Shown here piece by piece: positions 22,980-27,873 of a stretch of DNA of 27,873 nt. Source of the DNA: DASUBN01 sp035691665. GTDB lineage: Bacteria > Pseudomonadota > Gammaproteobacteria > Natronospirales > REEB76. The notes under the pieces were generated by a model, which worked only from the letters and a program-made list of their open reading frames with translations, searched no databases and was not told the DNA's origin. A program made the position numbers and the translations under genes. Location: the NCBI GenBank assembly GCA_035691665.1, contig DASSIS010000044.1, positions 1 through 27,873 of the forward strand. The letters are read 5' to 3'. Numbering within the stretch: the first letter of the stretch is position 1; each line of letters opens with the position of its first letter.

Positions 22980-23993
22980 ATGGAAGACACCGCCGCCACG
23001 GCCTCGGCTCCCTACGCGGGACTGACCCCCGACGCCATACTGGATTCGGTGGACGCCGCCGGCCACCGCAGCGACGGCACCCTCCTCGCCCTCAACAGCT
23101 ATGAGAACCGCGTCTACCAGGTGGGCGTCGAAGGCGGCCCGCCCCTGATCGCCAAGTTCTATAGACCCGGCCGCTGGACCGATGCCGCCATCCTGGAAGA
23201 GCACGGCTTCGCCCTGGAGTTGGCGGCCCAGGAGATCCCCGTGGTGCCGCCGCTCGTGACCGCGAAGAGCGAGACCCTGCTGCACCACGCCGGTTATCGC
23301 TACGCCCTCTTCCGCCGCCAGGGCGGGCGGGCGCCGGACCTCGAGAGCGAAGACCATCTGGAATGGCTGGGCCGTTTCATGGGCCGCATCCATGCCGTGG
23401 GCCGGGCCAAACCCTTCCACCACCGCCACGTCATCGACCTCGAGACCTACGGCCGTGTGCCGCGGGAATGGCTCCTCACGAGCCCCTTCATCCCAGCGGA
23501 GCTGAGACCCCGCTACAAGGAAGTCACCGACCTGCTCCTGGCCGGCATCGCCCGCTGCTACGAGCGGGCCGGCGACGTGGCGGCACTGCGCATCCACGGC
23601 GACTGCCACCCCGGCAACCTGCTCTGGACCGACGACGGCCCCCACTTCGTAGACTTCGACGACTGCGGTTCGGGTCCCGCGGTGCAGGACCTGTGGATGC
23701 TGCTCTCGGGCGAACGCCACGAGATGGAGCGGCAGCTGGAAGCGGTGCTGGAAGGCTACCAGCAGTTCGCGGACTTCGATGCTTCCGAGCTTTGGCTGGT
23801 GGAACCTCTGCGCACCCTGCGCATGATCCACTACGCCGCCTGGATCGCCCGCCGCTGGGACGACCCGGCTTTCCCAAGGGCTTTCCCCTGGTTCGATGGG
23901 CCGCGGTATTGGGAAGAACACTTGCAGGCGCTACGAGAACAAGTACCGCTGCTGGACGAAGAGCCTTTGCAACTGGATGCGGGGAATCGCTGA
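22980..23993 (+). CDS. srkA: Stress response kinase A (YihE/RdoA type)
   Basis: A 337-residue aminoglycoside-phosphotransferase-fold Ser/Thr protein kinase linked in E. coli to survival under envelope and antibiotic stress. Visible motifs: NSYENRVYQVGVEGGPPLIAKFYRP with the ATP-binding Lys at 59, a catalytic loop IHGDCHPGN (D208, N213), and the metal-binding VDFDDCGSGPAVQDLWML (D225). The length is usual for the family. Its TGA overlaps the ATG of the next gene by one base, so the small membrane protein is coupled to it. In E. coli the neighbour is dsbA; here it is not. Confidence 0.93.
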   Translation: MEDTAATASAPYAGLTPDAILDSVDAAGHRSDGTLLALNSYENRVYQVGVEGGPPLIAKFYRPGRWTDAAILEEHGFALELAAQEIPVVPPLVTAKSETLLHHAGYRYALFRRQGGRAPDLESEDHLEWLGRFMGRIHAVGRAKPFHHRHVIDLETYGRVPREWLLTSPFIPAELRPRYKEVTDLLLAGIARCYERAGDVAALRIHGDCHPGNLLWTDDGPHFVDFDDCGSGPAVQDLWMLLSGERHEMERQLEAVLEGYQQFADFDASELWLVEPLRTLRMIHYAAWIARRWDDPAFPRAFPWFDGPRYWEEHLQALREQVPLLDEEPLQLDAGNR

Positions 23994-24376
23994 TGCAGCA
24001 GGAAGATTACAGGAACATCCCAACCGATTATGTATTGAAGCAGGCACTTGCTTGGTTTCTGGTTTTCATCGGCTGCGTCGGAGTCATCTTCGGTGTCTGC
24101 ATCCATTTCCTCGGTATCGAAAAGGGTTTGTTCTGGGGATTGTGTGGATTGCAGATAGTATCTGGTGGCGGGGTGACTGGCATCTATCCGATCGAGAACC
24201 CGTCGCGTCGCCAGGCAGTCGTGACGTTTTGCCTTGCTGTTGCGACGCTAAGCACCGTAGGCGCATTCCGGCTGCACCAATATTATCTGTTGTTCGGCGC
24301 TTGTTTCCTGGTCGGTCTCACCATCCTGTTTGTGGTCAAGCGGAAAAGAGTCCCCAACATCCGCCGAGACAAATAG
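23993..24376 (+). CDS. Small AT-richer membrane protein coupled to srkA
   Basis: A 127-residue protein beginning at the ATG in the TGATG junction with srkA. Hydrophobic segments lie at about 16-36 (ALAWFLVFIGCVGVIFGVCI), 44-62 (LFWGLCGLQIVSGGGVTGI), 73-92 and 96-115, so three or four membrane helices are likely, with a basic C-terminus (VKRKRVPNIRRDK). I do not recognise it. Codon use is much less GC-biased than in srkA and the following GNAT gene, suggesting insertion into the operon. No function can be assigned; its translation probably depends on srkA translation. Confidence 0.65.
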   Translation: MQQEDYRNIPTDYVLKQALAWFLVFIGCVGVIFGVCIHFLGIEKGLFWGLCGLQIVSGGGVTGIYPIENPSRRQAVVTFCLAVATLSTVGAFRLHQYYLLFGACFLVGLTILFVVKRKRVPNIRRDK

Positions 24377-24399
24377 CGCCAGGCAAAAACGGAAAGCGC

Positions 24400-24846
24400 A
24401 TGATCCGCCCCGCGACATCGAAAGACGTGGACGAACTGCTCCGGCTGGAGAACCTCTGCTTCGAGCATGACCGGCTGAAACGCACCGACTTCCGCAATGC
24501 CCTGCGCGCCTCCCGCGCCCTCGTGCTGGTGCACGCCGAGGCGGAGCGCCTCAGTGCCTACGCCCTGCTGCGCATGAAGGGCCGCCAGGGGCATCTCCAG
24601 TCCCTGGCGGTGGACCCGGAAGCGCGCCGCCAGGGCCTCGGCCGCCGGCTCATCGCCGCCGTGGAAGAGGCGGCCCTGGAGCGCGGCGCCCGCCACATGC
24701 AACTGGAGCTCCGGGAAGACAACGGCGGCGCCGAAGCCCTGTACCGGTCCCTGGGGTATAGGCATCACGGCACCTGGCTCTCCTATTACGAGGACCAGAG
24801 CGACGCCCACTGCATGCAGAAGACCCTCGCCGCCCTGCCCGCCTGA
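24400..24846 (+). CDS. GNAT-family N-acetyltransferase (RimI-like)
   Basis: A 148-residue acetyl-CoA-dependent acetyltransferase. The core shows LQSLAVDPEARRQGLGRRLI, with the acetyl-CoA pyrophosphate loop R-R-Q-G-L-G at 76-81, followed by LELREDNGGAEALYRSLGYR, the typical motif B end. The N-terminus MIRPATSKDVDELLRLENLCF is that of RimI-like proteins, which acetylate protein N-termini; the substrate here is not known. The start at 24400 has GGAAAG upstream. The frame is open upstream, but only as a shadow of srkA and the small membrane gene. It lies 23 bp after the latter. Confidence 0.9.
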   Translation: MIRPATSKDVDELLRLENLCFEHDRLKRTDFRNALRASRALVLVHAEAERLSAYALLRMKGRQGHLQSLAVDPEARRQGLGRRLIAAVEEAALERGARHMQLELREDNGGAEALYRSLGYRHHGTWLSYYEDQSDAHCMQKTLAALPA

Positions 24847-24863
24847 CGGGGCGGCAAGGCGCG

Positions 24864-24892
24864 TTCGCAAGGGGCGGCATTTACGCTAGGAT
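24864..24892 (+). promoter_or_regulatory. Promoter of the yihY-like gene, possibly leaderless
   Basis: TTCGCA (24864-24869) and TAGGAT (24887-24892) are spaced by exactly 17 bp. The predicted +1 falls on the A of the ATG at 24899. The embedded AGGA could instead act as a Shine-Dalgarno with 7-nt spacing in a longer transcript from upstream. This is the best -35/-10 pair among the four similar sites. Confidence 0.45.
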
Positions 24893-24898
24893 GGACCC

Positions 24899-26260
24899 AT
24901 GCTGACGAGACTCAAAGAATGGTTCGCCCGGGAGGTCTGGCACCAGGACGTGCACAAGATGACCCGTTCCCGGCGCATCCTGGTCTTCTGGGTGCGCATG
25001 TTCAACGTGCTCTTCCAGGACGTGCAGCAGGGCGACCTCAACCTGCGCGCCATGAGCCTGGTCTACACCTCCATCCTCTCGCTGGTGCCGCTGCTCGCCT
25101 TCGCCTTCGCCGTGCTGAAAGGCTTCGGTGTGCAGAACAAGATGGAGCCCATGCTGCTCAACTTCTTCGCGCCCTTGGGCCCCAAGGCCGGCCAGTTCGC
25201 GGGCCAGGTCATCGACTTCGTGAACAACGTCAAGGCCGGGGTGCTCGGCATCCTCGGCCTGCTGCTATTGCTCTACACCGTGATCTCCCTGGTGCGCAAG
25301 GTGGAAGCCGCCTTCAACCACCTGTGGCGGGTGCGCGAGCCGCGCACCTTCGTGGAGGGCTTCGGCCACTACCTGAGCGTCATCATGATCGGCCCGCTGC
25401 TGTTCGTGGCGGCGCTAGGCATGACCGCCACCGTCAGCAGCCACACGGCGGTGGACCACATCGTCGGCTGGGCGCCGGCGGGCGCGCTGATTGTGGCCCT
25501 AGCCAAGCTCCTGCCCTATGTGCTCGTCATCGCCGCCTTCACCTTCATCTACATGTTCGTGCCCCACACCTACGTGCAGTTCAAGGCGGCGCTCGCGGGC
25601 GCCGCGGCCGCGGGCATCGCCTGGGAACTCTCCGGCTGGGTGTTCGCCACCCTGGTGGTCACCTCCACCCGGCTCGCCGCCATCTACTCCGGCTTCGCCA
25701 TCCTCGTGATGTTCATGATCTGGCTCTACGTGAGCTGGCTCATCGTGCTCATGGGCTCCCAGGTCGCCTTCTACATCCAGAACCCCGAGTTGGTGCGGCA
25801 TGGCCTGCGCCGCAACGAGGTGGGCAGCCGCACCATGGAGCGCGTGGCGCTGCACGTCATGTACCTCGTGGGCCGCGCCTACCAGGAACACCACACCCCC
25901 TGGTCCCGGGAGCAGCTGGCCCGGCGCCTGCACCTGCCCACGGACATCGTGCTGGACGTGATCGAGCGCCTGCGCAAGCGCGGCCTGCTGATGGTGGTCA
26001 CGGGCCGCATCCGCCGCTACATCCCGGCCACGGACATGAGCAACACCACCCTGAAAGAGATCGTCCTCGCCGTGCGCCAGAATCCGCTGGACGCGGGCGA
26101 CGCGGACCGTCACATCAAATCCATCCCCCAGGTGGACGGCGTGGTCCATGCCCTCGACCGGGCCGTGGAGCTCGCCGTGGGCAACCGCACCCTCAGGGAC
26201 CTCGTCAACGAGGGCGAGATGGAAGACCTGGACACCAAGACCATCCTGAGAGTCCGCTGA
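24899..26260 (+). CDS. YihY/BrkB family membrane protein with C-terminal winged helix
   Basis: A 453-residue inner-membrane protein. Residues about 40-310 hold the YihY/BrkB domain with roughly six transmembrane helices and family phrases such as LRAMSLVYTSILSLVPLLAF, LYTVISLVRKVEAAFNHLW, FTFIYMFVPHTYVQFKAAL and YSGFAILVMFMIWLYVSWLIVLMG. The C-terminal 130 residues are soluble and include a winged-helix-like part (SREQLARRLHLPTDIVLDVIERLRKRGLL). The family was once called ribonuclease BN, but that activity belongs to another protein; its transport or other role is unsettled. It precedes cfa by 13 bp, so the two are probably co-transcribed. Confidence 0.9.
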   Translation: MLTRLKEWFAREVWHQDVHKMTRSRRILVFWVRMFNVLFQDVQQGDLNLRAMSLVYTSILSLVPLLAFAFAVLKGFGVQNKMEPMLLNFFAPLGPKAGQFAGQVIDFVNNVKAGVLGILGLLLLLYTVISLVRKVEAAFNHLWRVREPRTFVEGFGHYLSVIMIGPLLFVAALGMTATVSSHTAVDHIVGWAPAGALIVALAKLLPYVLVIAAFTFIYMFVPHTYVQFKAALAGAAAAGIAWELSGWVFATLVVTSTRLAAIYSGFAILVMFMIWLYVSWLIVLMGSQVAFYIQNPELVRHGLRRNEVGSRTMERVALHVMYLVGRAYQEHHTPWSREQLARRLHLPTDIVLDVIERLRKRGLLMVVTGRIRRYIPATDMSNTTLKEIVLAVRQNPLDAGDADRHIKSIPQVDGVVHALDRAVELAVGNRTLRDLVNEGEMEDLDTKTILRVR

Positions 26261-26273
26261 CGCCGGAAGGCGC

Positions 26274-27392
26274 ATGTCCGCCATCCACTACAAGCGCAGA
26301 CTGGAGCCGCTCTTCGCCGCCGCCGGCGTGCGCCTGGACGGCTCCGAACCCTGGGACTTTGAGGTCCACGACCCCCGCTTCTACCACCGCGTCCTGGCCC
26401 ACGGCTCCCTGGGCCTCGGCGAGTCCTACATGGAAGGCTGGTGGGACGCAGACGACCTGGACGGCCTGCTGTGCAGGCTCCTGAAGGCGGACCTGGATGA
26501 CCGCGACCACACCTGGGACCTGAAGCTCACCGTGCTGCGCGCCCGGCTCCTCAACCTGCAGCGCCGGAGCCGCGCCTTCGAGGTGGGCCGGCGCCACTAC
26601 GACCTGGACGACTCCCTCTACAAGGCCATGCTCGGCAAGCGGCTCGTCTACAGCTGCGGCTACTGGCAAGAGGCGGATACCCTCGACGCCGCCCAGGAAG
26701 CCAAGCTCGAACTCGTGTTCCGGAAGCTGGGGCTCAAACCCGGTATGCGCGTGCTCGACATCGGCTGCGGCTGGGGCGAGGCCCTGAAGCTCGCCGTGGA
26801 GCGCTACGGCGTCAGCGGCGTCGGCATCACCGTCTCCGAGAAGCAGGCGGCCTATGCCCGGGAGCTGTGCCGGGGCCTGCCGGTGGAGATCAAGATCATG
26901 GACTACCGGGAGCTGCACAAGAGCTACGACCGCATCTTCTCCATCGGCATGTTCGAGCACGTGGGGGAGAAGAACTACCGCACCTACATGCAGCTCGCGC
27001 GCCGCTGCCTCAAGGAAGACGGCCTGTTCCTGCTGCATTGCATCGGCAGCAACGTCTCCACCCACGTCACCGACCCCTGGATCCTGAAATACATCTTCCC
27101 CAACGGCATGCTCCCCTCCATCCAGCAGATCGGGGAGGCCGTCGAGCGGCTGTTCGTGATGGAGGATTGGCACAACTTCGGCGCCCACTACGACCGCACC
27201 CTCATGGCCTGGCGGCGCAACTTCGAGCAGCACTGGCTCGATCTCCAGGGGCGCTTCGACGGGATGTTCTACAGGATGTGGAGGTATTACCTCTCCGCCA
27301 GCGCGGGGTCGTTCAGGGCGAGGAAGTCACAGCTGTGGCAGATACTCCTTTCCCCGCACGGGGTACCTGGGGGATATGTGTCCCCCAGGTAA
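26274..27392 (+). CDS. cfa: Cyclopropane-fatty-acyl-phospholipid synthase
   Basis: A 372-residue SAM-dependent enzyme that adds a methylene bridge to unsaturated acyl chains of membrane phospholipids, usually on entry to stationary phase or under acid stress. The SAM motif is LDIGCGWG (151-158). Residues corresponding to the bicarbonate and active site of E. coli Cfa are kept: C128, E228 in FEHVG, H255 and I257 in LLHCIG, and Y306 in GAHYDRTLMAW. GGAAGG precedes the ATG. The last ten codons (VPGGYVSPR and stop) are written in a perfect hairpin at 27365-27390, and the stop codon is the first bases of a repeat arm, so the C-terminus looks altered. Confidence 0.95.
   Translation: MSAIHYKRRLEPLFAAAGVRLDGSEPWDFEVHDPRFYHRVLAHGSLGLGESYMEGWWDADDLDGLLCRLLKADLDDRDHTWDLKLTVLRARLLNLQRRSRAFEVGRRHYDLDDSLYKAMLGKRLVYSCGYWQEADTLDAAQEAKLELVFRKLGLKPGMRVLDIGCGWGEALKLAVERYGVSGVGITVSEKQAAYARELCRGLPVEIKIMDYRELHKSYDRIFSIGMFEHVGEKNYRTYMQLARRCLKEDGLFLLHCIGSNVSTHVTDPWILKYIFPNGMLPSIQQIGEAVERLFVMEDWHNFGAHYDRTLMAWRRNFEQHWLDLQGRFDGMFYRMWRYYLSASAGSFRARKSQLWQILLSPHGVPGGYVSPR
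27352..27390 (+). terminator. Tandem hairpins at the 3' end of cfa
   Basis: CCCC-GCAC-GGGG (27352-27363) is followed by ACCTGGGGGA and TCCCCCAGGT (27365-27374 and 27381-27390), a perfect 10-bp stem with a 6-nt loop. No U-run follows, so an intrinsic terminator is uncertain. The second hairpin encodes the C-terminal residues of the synthase. Confidence 0.4.
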
Positions 27393-27513
27393 ACGCGATC
27401 TTTTGCTCCCATGCGGCGTTAAAAATGGCACTCGGAGTCCTCACGTACGCCAAAAGTACGCTCCGGTCTCCTCGGCCATTTTTGCCTTGCCTGGAAGCAA
27501 AATCTCGCGTTTA
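27390..27513. repeat. Mosaic inverted-repeat element, copy 7
   Basis: The outer arms TAAACGCGATCTTTTGCTCC (27390-27409) and 27493-27513 are complementary with two small differences. A second pair of arms, starting GTTAAAAATGGC and ending GCCATTTTTG, lies inside, and the centre is CCTCACGTAC, GCCAAAA, GTACGCTCCGGT (about 27439-27467). The whole element can fold as one long hairpin. Its first three bases are the cfa stop codon. Confidence 0.75.
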
Positions 27514-27525
27514 GTACCAAAAGCC

Positions 27526-27873
27526 TTAAGGCAAAATAAAAAGCTGATTTATAAGGTGGGCGCACAACTTTAACGTTCTGATGCTCCATGGATGCAGCAT
27601 TCGAGATCCATGTGCGAGTTCATTTCTAGTATCAACAATACGTTGCCGAAGATAGTCAGATCCTTTCTCACTCAACTGATTTGTAAAATCCGTCTGATTT
27701 GCAATCTCATCTATAGAATGGATGTTCGTACTATTCACTCTCGCTTTTTTAATTTTATCTTGAAAATAACCTTTCCAGGCTTCCTCAAGCAATTCATTGT
27801 TTCGACGCAATGAGCTATCACTTCTTATCCATCCGCAGTGGATAGCAAGCTCTAGTAATTTTGACAACCCTGC
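27526..27873 (-). CDS. Partial AT-rich gene with a HEPN-type RNase motif
   Basis: The frame ends at the TAA at 27526-27528 and stays open to the right edge, so only the C-terminal 115 residues or so are seen; the start is outside. The sequence is helical and charged (NNELLEEAWKGYFQDKIKKARVN) and carries RIVDTRNELAHG near the end, an Rx4H arrangement typical of HEPN domains, many of which are ribonucleases in toxin-antitoxin and defence systems. Members of the RiboL-PSP-HEPN/MAE_28990 type share the RN-x-x-AHG form. DNA here is much richer in A and T than the rest of the window, suggesting horizontal transfer. HEPN assignment is moderate; toxin or defence role is inference. Confidence 0.6.
   Translation of the reverse strand, partial: AGLSKLLELAIHCGWIRSDSSLRRNNELLEEAWKGYFQDKIKKARVNSTNIHSIDEIANQTDFTNQLSEKGSDYLRQRIVDTRNELAHGSRMLHPWSIRTLKLCAHLINQLFILP

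Noticed and set aside
24919..26484. 521-codon plus-strand frame overlapping yihY
   Set aside because: Arg/Pro/His-rich out-of-frame shadow; the YihY frame has family motifs and membrane helices.
6956..27513. CRISPR array as an explanation of the repeats
   Set aside because: The copies are kilobases apart, of unequal length and palindromic throughout; there is no regular repeat-spacer pattern and no cas gene.

Overview
The window is dense, GC-rich chromosomal DNA of a gammaproteobacterium. No ribosomal RNA or tRNA is visible, so the taxonomy rests on gene content: a Coq7-type ubiquinone hydroxylase, a Vfr/Crp-type cAMP receptor protein, the gene order rpe-gph-trpE-trpG-trpD-trpC, DjlA, SrkA and a cyclopropane fatty acid synthase. 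A trp cluster near vfr and coq7 is also known from Pseudomonas. Codon use and GC are uniform, except for three AT-richer genes at 20389-21099, 23993-24376 and the right edge.

Layout. 1-1183 (-): secreted ankyrin-repeat protein cut by the left edge, divergent from coq7 (1289-1936). 1937-4039 (-): SRPBCC, DUF2182 and DUF899 proteins in one operon, divergent from a two-HTH regulator (4169) and a small beta-propeller protein (5399). 6104-6673 (-): secreted protein. 7084-7356 (-): small membrane protein, divergent from a crp/vfr gene (7563), followed by a zinc alcohol dehydrogenase (8404). 9457-10039 holds a 565-bp non-coding element of nested palindromes with 26-bp terminal inverted repeats. 10040-15839 (-) is rpe-gph-[trpL leader]-trpE-trpG-trpD-trpC. 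Then come an acyltransferase-3 protein and a CopD-like membrane protein (+), a methyltransferase and djlA (-), purC (+), an AT-rich secreted protein (+), a membrane protein (-), a signal-less BtuF-like protein (-), a run of srkA, small membrane protein, GNAT, yihY and cfa (+), and a partial HEPN-motif gene (-) at the right edge.

The most unusual content is non-coding. At least seven intergenic spacers (6956-7087, 12444-12565, 14929-15127, 17561-17806, 21773-21962, 22787-22918, 27390-27513) hold members of a mosaic inverted-repeat family. The ends are long complementary arms and the interior is built from interchangeable modules. One module, a CGTAC-(7 nt)-GTACG hairpin, occurs four times, with arms that change between copies but stay complementary. 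Two copies sit inside the rpe-trp operon. Several copies begin at or overlap the stop codon of the neighbouring gene.

Other points: a trp leader peptide gene ending SWRW-stop, with a long-range helix that could cover the trpE ribosome-binding site; four genes whose -10-like hexamer ends exactly 7 nt before the A of the ATG, suggesting leaderless mRNAs; and the uncharacterised DUF899/DUF2182/SRPBCC/two-HTH/beta-propeller locus. All functions are inferred by reading the sequence; no database search was run.
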